Shown here: positions 47,426 to 56,765 of the stretch, piece after piece
Numbering within the stretch: the first letter of the stretch is position 1
How the letters are laid out: each line of letters opens with the position of its first letter
Assembly (NCBI GenBank): GCA_028284905.1
Contig: JANQQU010000043.1
Coordinates: forward strand, 62,001 to 126,000
DNA from: Calditrichia bacterium
GTDB taxonomy: Bacteria; Calditrichota; Calditrichia; RBG-13-44-9; J075
Length of the DNA: 64,000 nt
Direction: 5' to 3'
The notes under the pieces: generated by a model
Told to the model about the DNA's origin: nothing
Seen by the model: the letters and a program-made list of their open reading frames with translations, nothing else
Database searches by the model: none
Made by a program: the position numbers and the translations under genes

Positions 47426-48988
47426 ATGCAGCGCGAGCAGTTCATCAACATTTTTAAAAAAGATCCACCGAAGTTTTGGGACGTAATAATTATCGGCGGC
47501 GGTGCTACCGGTTTGGGAGCGGCGGTCGATGCGGCCTCCCGCGGGTATAAAACCTTGTTGTTGGAACAACATGATTTTTCCAAAGGCACATCGAGCCGGA
47601 GCACAAAGCTGGTGCATGGCGGTGTTCGTTATCTGCAGCAGGGAAATGTTTCTTTGGTCATCGAAGCGCTGCACGAGCGCGGTTTATTGATTCAAAATGC
47701 GCCGCACCTGGTTTCCCATCAGGCTTTCATTGTCCCTAATTATGATTGGTGGGAAGGACCGTTTTATGGTGTCGGTCTAAAAGTGTACGATTTACTCGCC
47801 GGGAAGCTCGGCTTAGGTCCCTCGAAGAATCTCTCCCGGGAAGAGACGTTGGAAAAAATACCCACTTTGGAGCCAAAAGGCTTACGCGGTGGCGTCATTT
47901 ATTATGACGGGCAATTCGACGATTCCCGCCTGGCAATAAATCTAGCCCAAACTGCTGTTGACCAAGGTGCTGTTGCGATTAATTATATGCGCGTTACCGG
48001 CCTCTTGAAATCCGGCAATATGATTATCGGGGTTAAAGCCCGGGACGAAGAAAGCGGTAAGGAGTATAAAATCAATGGACGGGTAGTAATTAATGCCACC
48101 GGCGTTTTTACCGATGAAGTGTTGAGAATGGATAATCCTTCCGCCGCTAAAATAATATCTCCCAGCCAGGGCGTTCACATTGTTTTGGACAAAGAATTCC
48201 TCCCCAGCGACACCGCAGTCATGGTTCCGCAAACTGATGATGGAAGAGTGCTCTTCGCCGTGCCCTGGCACAATCGTGTTATTGTTGGTACCACAGACAC
48301 TCCGGTCGAGACGCCCAGTTTGGAGCCGGTTGCCCTGGAAGAAGAGATTGAATTTATCCTCAAACATGCCGCACAGTATCTCACCAAAGATCCCCATCGG
48401 GAAGATGTGCTCAGTGTTTTTGCCGGACTTAGGCCGTTGGTAAGTCCGGAAGGAGCGGAGAATACTGCGGATATTTCCCGTGATCATTATATCGTAGTAT
48501 CAGCATCCGGATTGGTAACGGTCACTGGTGGAAAGTGGACAACTTATCGCAAAATGGGGGAAGATGTGATCGACCAGGCGGCAATGGTCGCAGGATTGAA
48601 CAGCAAAGCATGCCGCACGAAAGACCTCCGTATTCATGGCTGGCTAAAGGACATTGATGAAAGTGAGCCGCTGTCCTATTATGGCACCGATTCAATTTTT
48701 ATTCAGCGCCTCGTAGATAAAAAACCGGAACTGGGAGAAAAACTGCATCCTGATTTGCCCTATACCCGGGCGGAGGTGGTTTGGGCGGTAAGAAATGAGA
48801 TGGCCAGAACTTTGGAGGATGTCCTCTCCCGCCGCACCCGCGCGCTCTTGCTAAATGCCCGTGCCAGTCTGGAATGTGCCCCCGATGTCTCCAAATTGAT
48901 GGCGAAAGAGCTAAGACGCGGATACAGCTGGCGGAAAAAACAGCTGGCCGAGTTTGAGAAGATCGCGAAAGGATACTTGCTGAGTTGA
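47426..48988 (+). CDS. glpD: Glycerol-3-phosphate dehydrogenase, FAD-dependent
   Basis: GlpD oxidises glycerol-3-phosphate to dihydroxyacetone phosphate at the membrane and passes electrons to quinone. The 520-residue product has the FAD-binding motif DVIIIGGGATGLGAAVDAAS (about residues 18-37), then LLLEQHDFSKGTSSRSTKLV and HGGVRYLQQG, all characteristic. FAGLRPLVSPEGAENTADISRDHYI and TGGKWTTYRKM are the later signatures. The C-terminal helical domain is present. It ends the glp operon; its neighbour on the right is convergent, with a word-repeat element between. Confidence 0.97.
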   Translation: MQREQFINIFKKDPPKFWDVIIIGGGATGLGAAVDAASRGYKTLLLEQHDFSKGTSSRSTKLVHGGVRYLQQGNVSLVIEALHERGLLIQNAPHLVSHQAFIVPNYDWWEGPFYGVGLKVYDLLAGKLGLGPSKNLSREETLEKIPTLEPKGLRGGVIYYDGQFDDSRLAINLAQTAVDQGAVAINYMRVTGLLKSGNMIIGVKARDEESGKEYKINGRVVINATGVFTDEVLRMDNPSAAKIISPSQGVHIVLDKEFLPSDTAVMVPQTDDGRVLFAVPWHNRVIVGTTDTPVETPSLEPVALEEEIEFILKHAAQYLTKDPHREDVLSVFAGLRPLVSPEGAENTADISRDHYIVVSASGLVTVTGGKWTTYRKMGEDVIDQAAMVAGLNSKACRTKDLRIHGWLKDIDESEPLSYYGTDSIFIQRLVDKKPELGEKLHPDLPYTRAEVVWAVRNEMARTLEDVLSRRTRALLLNARASLECAPDVSKLMAKELRRGYSWRKKQLAEFEKIAKGYLLS

Positions 48989-48990
48989 TT

Positions 48991-49186
48991 AAATGGGCAA
49001 ATGGGCAAATGGGCAATCTTGTAAATTTGTAGAGTAAAAATAGCTTGTCTTACCTATTCTATGAGTATCATGCTGCTCATCTGCTCATCTGCTCATCTGC
49101 TCATCTGCTCATCTGCTCATCTGCTCATCTGCTCATCTGCTCATCTGCTCATCTGCAAATTTGCCCATTTGCCTATTTGCCCATTC
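48991..49186. repeat. Word-repeat inverted element with ten CTGCTCAT copies
   Basis: Between the convergent glpD and dehalogenase genes. The left arm is AAATGGGC three times in tandem (48991-49014). The right arm is its reverse complement, GCCCATTT, GCCTATTT, GCCCATTC (49163-49186), 24 bases with two mismatches. The loop holds ten perfect tandem copies of the 8-base word CTGCTCAT (49073-49152). The right arm reaches the dehalogenase stop codon. It may serve as a two-way terminator. Confidence 0.9.
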
Positions 49187-50083
49187 TTACGGATTCGCCT
49201 GAATAAACTTCACCACCGCTTCAGCCAATACTTCCCCTTTATCTTCCTGAAGAAAATGCCCGGCTTTTTTGATGGTTGTATGGGCTTGCCCCTCTGCGCC
49301 GGGAACTACTTTTCGGAAATATTTGTCCAGTCCGCGCATAATCGGATCGGAGTCACTAAACGCTGTAAGTAATGGCTTTTCCCATTTTTTCAATACTTCC
49401 CATGCTGCACGGTTCGCATCGCTGGCGGGATCATCGGGGCGAATGGGGACCAGTTTGGGAAACATGCGTGCCCCGGCTTTATAACTTTCATCGGGGTAAG
49501 GGGCATTGTAAGCAGCGCGGATTTCCGGAGAGGGCTTATTAACGCAGCCCAGTGCAACAATTCTACCGGCATTAAAACGAGGAATCATCTGGGCGTAAAA
49601 TTGCCAGATTTTAAATATCAATGGCGCTTTCAGGTCGCCGGTCGGCAAAGTGGTGTTTGCGACGACAATTCTTTTGAACCTTTCAGGATTCTCTGCTGCC
49701 ATTCTTAAGCCCAGCAAGCCGCCCCAATCCTGGCAAACCAAAGTGATATTCTTTAAATCCAGATTCTTTATTAACTGAACCAGCCAGTCCATGTGAGATT
49801 GATAGGAATATGCTTTCCGGTCCGCCGGTTTGTCTGACCGGCCAAAACCAATCAAATCCGGCGCAATTACCCGGTAACCCGCTTCCTTAACCACAGGAAT
49901 CATTTTACGGTAGAGGTAAGACCAGGAAGGCTCTCCGTGAAGCATCAGAACCACTTCATCGGGATTCTCGCCTTCATCTACGTAATGCATGCGCAGTTGG
50001 TCCGCAACTTCGCTATAGTGGGGCTGAAATGGATAACCGGGCAGATTTTCAAATCGTTCATCCGGGGTGCGTAGAATATTCAT
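49187..50083 (-). CDS. Haloalkane dehalogenase-like alpha/beta hydrolase
   Basis: The 298-residue protein matches the HLD-I type of haloalkane dehalogenase, which replaces halogen by hydroxyl on alkyl halides. Visible are HGEPSWSYLYRKM (oxyanion hole), the nucleophile D119 with halide-binding W120 in LVCQDWGGLLGLR, a candidate acid D246 in FSDSDP, and the base H276 in KKAGHFLQED. APDLIGFGRSDKP is typical too. Its start overlaps the end of the esterase gene by 26 bases, so the two are translationally coupled. Real dehalogenase activity needs the second halide-stabilising residue, which I cannot place with certainty; related epoxide hydrolases are less likely. Confidence 0.85.
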   Translation of the reverse strand: MNILRTPDERFENLPGYPFQPHYSEVADQLRMHYVDEGENPDEVVLMLHGEPSWSYLYRKMIPVVKEAGYRVIAPDLIGFGRSDKPADRKAYSYQSHMDWLVQLIKNLDLKNITLVCQDWGGLLGLRMAAENPERFKRIVVANTTLPTGDLKAPLIFKIWQFYAQMIPRFNAGRIVALGCVNKPSPEIRAAYNAPYPDESYKAGARMFPKLVPIRPDDPASDANRAAWEVLKKWEKPLLTAFSDSDPIMRGLDKYFRKVVPGAEGQAHTTIKKAGHFLQEDKGEVLAEAVVKFIQANP

Positions 50084-50999
50084 AGGCCTTCGGCTCCGTT
50101 TTCTGGTTAAAGGTGCTTTTTATAAAGTTTGCGATATCGCGATTCGCCCGGCGACTTTCCGGGAGCAAGTGTATGAAGAACTGCCAAACATGCCACATAT
50201 GCGGCCAAATAGTGATGTCTACATCAACGCCGGCTGTGCGGGCATTTTCTGCCAGACGAATACTGTCATCCAACAATATTTCATCGTTTCCCGCCTGGAT
50301 GAATAATGGCGGCAAGCCTTGCAAATCTGCGAAGAGGGGAGAAATTAGTGGATGTCCGGGACTCGCCTCCTGGCAATAATGTTTAACAAAGAGATCAATT
50401 GCATCCCGCCGTAAGTAGGGATCAGAATGCTGGCGATTTTCAATCGAGTCGCCGCTGACGGTCAGATCCGTCCAGGGAGAAAGCAGGATCGCTGCTTTTG
50501 GTAAAGGTATATTTTCACTGCGTAAAGAAATTAGTAACGATAATGACATCCCGCCACCGGCGGAATCTCCGGCGATAATAATGTTCTCTGCGGAAAATCC
50601 TTCCGCCAGCAATGCTTTATATGCGGTTAAAACATCGGTAAGACCCGCAGGAAACGGATGCTCCGGTGCCAATCGATAATCAATCAATAGTGCTGGAATG
50701 TTGCTCTGCTTTGCCAGGGATGCAACGAGGTGGCGGTGAGAGCGCGGTGAGCCGGAAACATAGCCGCCACCGTGAATATAAAACAAAAGTTTGTCTGCAG
50801 GAGCATCAGGAAAAGTGAGCCACTCACAGGGAACAGCACCGACATTCGCTTTGCGGCAAATTAAATTTCTGGGAAGCGGGAAACGTTCTCCCACCTGGTT
50901 AAGGAGTTCCCGCCGATTTGCAATCGGTGCAGAGATGTCGTAGCGCGAAGAACGATATTTTAAATAAGCCCGCAGTAAGCGGCTTCGCAGACTGGGCAT
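50058..50999 (-). CDS. HSL-family alpha/beta hydrolase (esterase)
   Basis: A 313-residue esterase of the hormone-sensitive-lipase family. It has the oxyanion motif HGGG in LLFYIHGGGYVSGSPRSH, DYRLAPEHPFPAGLTD, and the nucleophile serine in GDSAGGGMSLSL; the acid and histidine are in AGNDEILLDDS and WPHMWHVWQFF. ATG 50999 is chosen because AGAGGAG lies a few bases before it; the open frame continues upstream to 51095 inside the preceding gene. It overlaps the dehalogenase gene and follows the DUF1330-like gene by one base, forming a tight three-gene operon on the minus strand. Confidence 0.9.
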   Translation of the reverse strand: MPSLRSRLLRAYLKYRSSRYDISAPIANRRELLNQVGERFPLPRNLICRKANVGAVPCEWLTFPDAPADKLLFYIHGGGYVSGSPRSHRHLVASLAKQSNIPALLIDYRLAPEHPFPAGLTDVLTAYKALLAEGFSAENIIIAGDSAGGGMSLSLLISLRSENIPLPKAAILLSPWTDLTVSGDSIENRQHSDPYLRRDAIDLFVKHYCQEASPGHPLISPLFADLQGLPPLFIQAGNDEILLDDSIRLAENARTAGVDVDITIWPHMWHVWQFFIHLLPESRRANRDIANFIKSTFNQKTEPKAYEYSTHPG

Positions 51000-51000
51000 A

Positions 51001-51429
51001 TCACTCCTCTGATTTTTCTGATGGTTGATTCCAAATCGCATAGTTGGTTGTCGTCGCATAGAGGCCACCATATTCCAGGGCAATAGTGCGGTCACTGGAA
51101 ATGTGACGATATTCTTCGCTCATAATCATGCTTAAAAAATGCTGCTGGGAGGGATATTCAACCAGCAGAAACATGTGCGGGGACTGCTCATCATCTCCGA
51201 TAATGGTATATTGCACAGTTCCCTGCCAGAGAACTTTGCCACCGGCTTTCTGCAGTAGTGGCAGCACATTCTTACTATACCGTTGGTAGGCCGCCGCGCC
51301 GCTTTCCTCGCCATTATCGGTATGCGTTTTAAAGTGCAGGATGTTCACCATTACCAACGGTGTATCGTTCGGGGCGCTCATTAGCTGCTTTATCTGTTGT
51401 TCCGTGGGAAGGACCTGGTTTTCCAGCAT
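51001..51429 (-). CDS. DUF1330-like small protein
   Basis: This 142-residue protein has the text of a dimeric alpha/beta-barrel (ABM/DUF1330-like) domain: LVMVNILHFKTH, AAAYQRYSKNVLPLLQKAGGKVLWQG, MFLLVEYPSQQHFLSMIMSEEYRHI. Such proteins bind small hydrophobic compounds or act in oxidation of aromatics, but most have no known role. It is the first gene of the minus-strand operon with the esterase and the dehalogenase, which suggests use of an organic compound. Its 5' side faces the divergent acyl-CoA dehydrogenase gene. Confidence 0.8.
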   Translation of the reverse strand: MLENQVLPTEQQIKQLMSAPNDTPLVMVNILHFKTHTDNGEESGAAAYQRYSKNVLPLLQKAGGKVLWQGTVQYTIIGDDEQSPHMFLLVEYPSQQHFLSMIMSEEYRHISSDRTIALEYGGLYATTTNYAIWNQPSEKSEE

Positions 51430-51606
51430 TTTCTCAAGCTCCGAAAAATAAATTTTTTGTTGAATTATCTTTGGCGCGTTAGCGGAATAATTTGTATTAT
51501 TGAACAGTGTTCGGTTTTTCGTAAAAAATTACCCAACGTGTGAGAATCTATCGCTCAGTAAGGAAATAATCAAGAAATAACCCTGCTTGGGTCAAAAGGA
51601 GAAAAT
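51430..51606. promoter_or_regulatory. Divergent promoter region
   Basis: This 177-base AT-rich gap separates the DUF1330-like gene (minus) from the acyl-CoA dehydrogenase gene (plus), so it should hold both promoters. AT-rich hexamers occur (for example AATAATTTGTATTATTG near 51486), but no confident -35/-10 pair or operator can be named. Confidence 0.4.
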
Positions 51607-53409
51607 ATGGCCAGTGAATATGTCGATATGCGTAACCTGAAGTTCCTCGTTAACGAAGTACACCGCGCTGCGGAATTAACGGAATATCCTTACTTTGCGG
51701 ACCACGAAAGCGAAACGCTGGACATGATGCTCGACGCAGCCAAGCAACTGGCGGATGATCATATGTTCCCTTATCTGGAAGAGTGCGATCGCTTTGGTGT
51801 GCTGTTTGAAGACGGGAAAGTGACGGTACATCCGCAGGTGGCAAAAGTGATGAAAGCGATGGGGGAGAACGGCTGGATTGGTTCAACATTTTCCTACGAC
51901 GATGGGGGAATGCAGCTACCGCACATGATTGCCTTTGTGGCAGAATATATTTTCGAAGCTGCTAACAATAATCTTACCGGCTATCCGGGACTGACCGGTG
52001 GTGCCGCTCGCCTGATCGTTTCATTTGGCAGCGATGAATTAAAGGAAACCTATGTACCAAATATGATGGCCGGGAAATGGCAGGGCACCATGGCCCTTAC
52101 CGAGCCGCAGGCGGGTAGCTCATTGTCGGATATTACCACTTCTGCCACACCGCAGGACGATGGCAGTTACAAAATTCAAGGCACGAAAATCTTTATCTCC
52201 AGTGGCGATTATGAGAGCACGGAAAATGTGATACACCTAATGCTCGCTCGCATCGACGGTGCGCCGAAAGGCACCAAAGGAATATCATTGTTTGTGGTAC
52301 CGAAGCATCGCCTGGAAAATGGCCAGTTGGTAGCGAATGATGTGATTACCGCCGGCATCTTTCATAAAATGGGGCAGAACGGTTACGTCACCACCCATCT
52401 CTCTATGGGAGAAAATGATAACTGCCATGGCTATCTGGTCGGGGAAGCCCATCGTGGTCTGGCCTATATGTTTCAGATGATGAATGGGGCGCGGATTGCT
52501 GTCGGCATCGGCGCATCGTCAATTGCTTCTGCGGCATATCATGCTTCGCTGCAATATGCCAATGAGCGCCCGCAGGGACGCCGTTGGGGAGATCGTAGTC
52601 TGGATCAACCGCAAACCCTGATTATCAATCACCCCGATATTCGGCGGATGCTTTTAGTTCAACGGGCGATTAGCGAAGGTTCGATTAGCCTGGCGATTCA
52701 GTGTGCGCGTTACTCAGACTTAATGCATGTCAGCGAAGGCGATGAGAAGAAAAAATACGATATGCTGCTGGAAATTTTAACTCCGGTTTGTAAAACCTAT
52801 CCCTCTGAAGAAGGGATTCGCTCCGTTAGTAATGGTATTCAGATTCTTGGCGGCTATGGATACTGTAAGGATTTTCCCATGGAGCAGTATTATCGCGATA
52901 TCCGTATTATGGCCCTTTATGAAGGAACCACCGGTATACAATCTTTAGACTTATTGGGACGAAAAGTTGTTATGGATAACGGCGCCGCTTTCCGTTTATT
53001 GATGGGGGAAATCCAGGAAACGCTGCAGGCAGCCGGCGCGATTCAATCACTGAAAAATTATAGCCAGTTGCTCGGAAAAGAGCTGAAACGATTAGCGGAT
53101 GTCACTCAGCACCTCGCGGCAATTGCCCAGAAAGGCGATATTGAATTATTCCTCGCCGACGCAACGGTTTATATGGAATTGTTTGGTTTGGTAACAGTCG
53201 CCTGGCAGTGGTTGAAACAAGGGGTGATTTCCGAACAGGCATTAAGCAATGTCGCGTTAAGCGACGGGGAAAAACAGTTCTACCAGGGCAAAATTCATGT
53301 AATGAAATTTTTCTTCGTTTATGAGTTGCCAAAAGCTGCTGGACTGGCAAAAACGTTATTGTCTGCGGAAAGTCTGACGGTCTTAAAGGAGACAGAAGCG
53401 GTTTTCTAA
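51607..53409 (+). CDS. Acyl-CoA dehydrogenase, long (DmdC/AidB-like) type
   Basis: This flavoprotein removes two hydrogens from the alpha-beta carbons of an acyl-CoA. At 600 residues it belongs to the long branch with an extra C-terminal helical domain, which includes 3-methylmercaptopropionyl-CoA dehydrogenase (DmdC). Visible are MALTEPQAGSSLSDITTSA, KIFISSGDYE, MGQNGYVTTHLSMGEN, and the candidate catalytic glutamate E439 in YEGTTGIQSLDLLGRKV. GGAG precedes the ATG at 51607. The substrate is open: DMSP genes are not seen nearby, so a fatty acyl-CoA is as likely. Confidence 0.93.
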   Translation: MASEYVDMRNLKFLVNEVHRAAELTEYPYFADHESETLDMMLDAAKQLADDHMFPYLEECDRFGVLFEDGKVTVHPQVAKVMKAMGENGWIGSTFSYDDGGMQLPHMIAFVAEYIFEAANNNLTGYPGLTGGAARLIVSFGSDELKETYVPNMMAGKWQGTMALTEPQAGSSLSDITTSATPQDDGSYKIQGTKIFISSGDYESTENVIHLMLARIDGAPKGTKGISLFVVPKHRLENGQLVANDVITAGIFHKMGQNGYVTTHLSMGENDNCHGYLVGEAHRGLAYMFQMMNGARIAVGIGASSIASAAYHASLQYANERPQGRRWGDRSLDQPQTLIINHPDIRRMLLVQRAISEGSISLAIQCARYSDLMHVSEGDEKKKYDMLLEILTPVCKTYPSEEGIRSVSNGIQILGGYGYCKDFPMEQYYRDIRIMALYEGTTGIQSLDLLGRKVVMDNGAAFRLLMGEIQETLQAAGAIQSLKNYSQLLGKELKRLADVTQHLAAIAQKGDIELFLADATVYMELFGLVTVAWQWLKQGVISEQALSNVALSDGEKQFYQGKIHVMKFFFVYELPKAAGLAKTLLSAESLTVLKETEAVF

Positions 53410-53477
53410 GAACATATAGCGGTAAATTTTAATGTAGATGTTTTGCCTGTTGATCTAATAAATATCCGGAGTGGAAA

Positions 53478-54779
53478 ATGAGTAATATGCTTGGTCGTTC
53501 CCTAACGTTGCCCTGTGGTGCAGTTTTGAAGAATCGCTTATTTAAATCTGCGATGACGGAAGGACTGGCAACGCCCGATGGTAAAGCGACTGATCTTCAT
53601 GCGCAACTCTATAAAACCTGGGCCGAGGGCGGCTGTGGTGTATTAGTCAGCGGCAACGTAATGGTTGATCATCGTTACCTGGAACGCCCCGGCAATGTGG
53701 TCATCGATCATAATGGCGGCGAAGAAATGCTTCGCGCCTGGGCTGCCGCTGCCACGGTAGATGACACTCATCTCTGGATGCAAATTAGTCACCCCGGCAG
53801 GCAATGCACCCGCCTGGTTAGTGGAAAACCGGTCTCGGCATCTGATGTGCAATTAAAAATTCTCGGCAATTTTGCCCGCCCGCGTGCATTGGGCGAGCAG
53901 GAAATTCCGGAAATTATTCAACAGTACGCCCGGGTGGCAAAAGTTGCTCAGGAAACCGGCTTTACCGGTGTGCAGGTGCATGGCGCCCATGGATATCTCA
54001 TCAGTCAGTTTTTATCCCCGATTACCAATCGCCGTAACGACCAGTGGGGGGGCAGTTTGGAAAACCGCGCCCGCCTGCTCCTGGAAACTGTCCGGGCAGT
54101 TCGGAAAGCCGTCGGGAATGATTATCCGGTTGCGATTAAATTAAACTCTGCGGATTTTCAGAAAGGCGGTTTTAACCTGAAGGAATCTCAACAGGTGGTC
54201 GAATGGCTGAATGAAGAACCCGTCGATCTTCTGGAAATTTCCGGCGGCACATATGAGCAACCGCGATTGTTGAATTATAAAGGAAAAAGCAAGAACATTG
54301 AAGAACCGTTGCGGGAAAGTACTCGAAAGCGGGAAGCTTACTTCCTGGAATACGCGAAAGCGATACGGGAAGTCGCCAAAATGCCCCTGGCGGTTACCGG
54401 CGGATTCCGCAATGCTGAATTTATGAGCGAAACCCTGGAAAGCGAAGCCGTGGATATTATCGGTATAGCCCGGCCATTATGCTCGGAACCGGATCTGCCC
54501 AACCGTTTAATTGCAGATAATGCGACTGCGGCGATTCGATACGAAGACAATATTCGACTGGGAAACGGTTTCTGGGGACCGAATAGTAATAATAGTTCGC
54601 TGAAAGCATTGAACGCACAGGCGGGTGCAGCCTGGTATTATCGACAAATTATCCATTTGGCTAAAAATGAACCGGTGAATCCCACCCTAACCGCCCGCCA
54701 GGCACTGATCGATCATTACCGTGATGAGTTCCGCATCGGACTGGCTCGCCGCAAACTAATGAAAGCCTCCCAGGCCTAA
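53478..54779 (+). CDS. NADH:flavin oxidoreductase, old yellow enzyme family
   Basis: The 433-residue product carries an FMN-binding TIM barrel of the OYE family. It has NRLFKSAMTEGLATPDGKATD, LWMQISHPGRQCTR, GVQVHGAHGYLISQFLSPITNRRNDQWGGSLENRARLL (flavin and substrate binding) and PLAVTGGFRNAEFM near the phosphate site. It lacks the second, NADPH-binding domain of 2,4-dienoyl-CoA reductase FadH, so it is a stand-alone ene-reductase. It follows the acyl-CoA dehydrogenase by 68 bases and may reduce unsaturated acyl intermediates, though family members are promiscuous. Confidence 0.92.
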   Translation: MSNMLGRSLTLPCGAVLKNRLFKSAMTEGLATPDGKATDLHAQLYKTWAEGGCGVLVSGNVMVDHRYLERPGNVVIDHNGGEEMLRAWAAAATVDDTHLWMQISHPGRQCTRLVSGKPVSASDVQLKILGNFARPRALGEQEIPEIIQQYARVAKVAQETGFTGVQVHGAHGYLISQFLSPITNRRNDQWGGSLENRARLLLETVRAVRKAVGNDYPVAIKLNSADFQKGGFNLKESQQVVEWLNEEPVDLLEISGGTYEQPRLLNYKGKSKNIEEPLRESTRKREAYFLEYAKAIREVAKMPLAVTGGFRNAEFMSETLESEAVDIIGIARPLCSEPDLPNRLIADNATAAIRYEDNIRLGNGFWGPNSNNSSLKALNAQAGAAWYYRQIIHLAKNEPVNPTLTARQALIDHYRDEFRIGLARRKLMKASQA

Positions 54780-54925
54780 ATGATTTCCGGAAAATTTCTT
54801 AAAAAAGGCCCTTGCCGGCATTTTGAGAAGTCTCCGAAAATTGCTATATTCCAAGCTGGATAACCGGCTTTACGATTTAAGAAATAAGCCGAAGCAGAAA
54901 ACCTGAAAGATTATCAAAAACCGGG

Positions 54926-56752
54926 ATGCAAACTATGGAACTGACCAGATTATTTGATTTCATTTACTATCAAAATGAAAAACAACCGCAAGCAGAATGT
55001 ATGGCACATCGCCCAGAGGGAGAGTGGATCTATTACAGCACGCAGGAGGTCATTGATTTAGGTAACCAGGTCAGCACCGGTCTGCTGAAACTCGGTGTAA
55101 AGCCCGGGGATAAAATTGCCGTGGCAACCTATAAAAATCGTCCGGAATGGGCGATTGTCGACCTGGGCATCCAGCAAATCGGGGCGATCAACGTGCCGGT
55201 CTATCCTACCATTAGCGCCGCGGACTATGAATACATCTTTAACGATGCCGAAGTGAAATACTGTTTTGTTGGCAGTGGCGATCTTTACGAAAAAACCGAA
55301 ATCGCCCAAAAGAAAGTACCGTCACTGAAGCAGATCTTCACCTTTGACAAACAACCGGGGAAACCCTACTGGAAAGATATGTTTGGCGATGCCGATCATG
55401 AAAAAGTCGCAAAACTCCGGGAGAAAATAAAGCCGGATGAACTGGCAACGATCATTTATACTTCCGGCACCACCGGTAATCCCAAGGGGGTTATGCTCTC
55501 TCATACCAATATTGTTCATGTCGTTTTGGAAACTATTGAAATTCTCCAGGTGGACAAATCCGGAGAAAAAGTGCTTAGCTTTCTGCCGCTCTGTCATATT
55601 TTTGAGCGTGCAGTGCTTTATGGTTATATCTACAAAGGGGTCAGTATCCACTTTGTTGGTGTGGATAATCTTGGCGGTGAAGATGGGGATCTGAAATCGG
55701 TTAAACCGGTCTTCTTTACCACGGTGCCGAGATTGCTGGAAAAAGTGTATGAAGCAATTTACAATAAAGGGTTGGCGCTGAGCGGCGTTAAGAAAAAATT
55801 GTTTTTCTGGGCGCTGAGCCTTACCGATGATTACGAATATGATCAAAAGCAGGATGGTTTAAAGTGGAAGATTGCTGATAAACTCATCTTCTCGAAGTGG
55901 CGGGAAGGTGTCGGTGGAAATGTGCGCGGTATTGTCAGTGGTGCGGCGGCCTGCCCCCGGAAGATAGCCCAGGTATTTTCCGCTGCCGGTATTCCGGTGC
56001 GGGAAGGATATGGCTTAACGGAAACATCACCGGTGCTTACTGTCGGCCGTTTTGTCGAAAATGGTTCGTTGCTGGGCACCGTTGGTTATTCTATCGATAA
56101 AGTCGATTTAATGATAGATGATAGCGATGGCACCTACGCCAAGGACGAGGGAGAAATTCTTGCCAAGGGACCGAATATCATGATGGGTTATTACAATAAG
56201 CCGGAAGAAACGGCGAAGGTGATGAAAGATATTGATGGGGAAACCTGGTTTTGTACCGGGGATATCGGCAAGCTGATTGATGGCCCGGGTGGGAAACAAT
56301 TCCTGAAAATCACCGATCGTAAGAAACAATTGCTGAAAACATCCGGTGGCAAATATGTCGCTCCGGCGCCGATCGAGAACAAACTGAAAGAGAACTTTCT
56401 GATTGAACAAATCATGGTAGTAGGGGAGAAGCGTAAATTTGTGTCTGCCTTGATTGTCCCCAGTGTTGATGCTTTGAAAGACTGGTGCAGCAAAAACAAC
56501 GTTTCCTGGACAACGCTGGAAGATGCAGTGAAAAACCCCGAGGTGCTGCGGGCCTATCAGAAAATTATTGATGGTTATAATCCTGACTTTAGTCATATCG
56601 AGCAAATCAAAAAGTTTGCCTTGTTGTCCGCCCAGTGGCTGCCGGTCACCGAGGATGGGTCCAAGCCGGAACTGACGCCGACGATGAAGCTGAAACGCCG
56701 GGTGATTTTGGAGAAATACGAGACGGAAATCGAAGGAATTTATAACGTCTAA
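54926..56752 (+). CDS. Long-chain fatty acid-CoA ligase (FadD15-like)
   Basis: AMP-forming acyl-CoA synthetase: it activates a fatty acid with ATP and CoA. The 608-residue protein has the AMP-binding P-loop IIYTSGTTGNPKGVMLSHTN (from about residue 174), FLPLCHIFERAVLYG, VREGYGLTETSPVLTVG, and the hinge FLKITDRKKQLLKTSGGKYVAP. These are characteristic of the bacterial FadD15/ACSL-like branch for long chains. ATG 54935 is an alternative start with equal support. It probably supplies the acyl-CoA dehydrogenase encoded upstream. The Mo-enzyme gene begins 13 bases after it. Confidence 0.95.
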   Translation: MQTMELTRLFDFIYYQNEKQPQAECMAHRPEGEWIYYSTQEVIDLGNQVSTGLLKLGVKPGDKIAVATYKNRPEWAIVDLGIQQIGAINVPVYPTISAADYEYIFNDAEVKYCFVGSGDLYEKTEIAQKKVPSLKQIFTFDKQPGKPYWKDMFGDADHEKVAKLREKIKPDELATIIYTSGTTGNPKGVMLSHTNIVHVVLETIEILQVDKSGEKVLSFLPLCHIFERAVLYGYIYKGVSIHFVGVDNLGGEDGDLKSVKPVFFTTVPRLLEKVYEAIYNKGLALSGVKKKLFFWALSLTDDYEYDQKQDGLKWKIADKLIFSKWREGVGGNVRGIVSGAAACPRKIAQVFSAAGIPVREGYGLTETSPVLTVGRFVENGSLLGTVGYSIDKVDLMIDDSDGTYAKDEGEILAKGPNIMMGYYNKPEETAKVMKDIDGETWFCTGDIGKLIDGPGGKQFLKITDRKKQLLKTSGGKYVAPAPIENKLKENFLIEQIMVVGEKRKFVSALIVPSVDALKDWCSKNNVSWTTLEDAVKNPEVLRAYQKIIDGYNPDFSHIEQIKKFALLSAQWLPVTEDGSKPELTPTMKLKRRVILEKYETEIEGIYNV

Positions 56753-56765
56753 ACGGGAGCTGGCA

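Noticed and set aside
49073-49152. CRISPR-like array
   Set aside because: The 8-base copies are directly adjacent with no spacers and no cas genes are near.
49061-49372. Open frame coding for a repetitive LICSSAHL peptide
   Set aside because: It is only the translation of the CTGCTCAT repeat, which is open in every frame, and it runs antisense into the dehalogenase gene.
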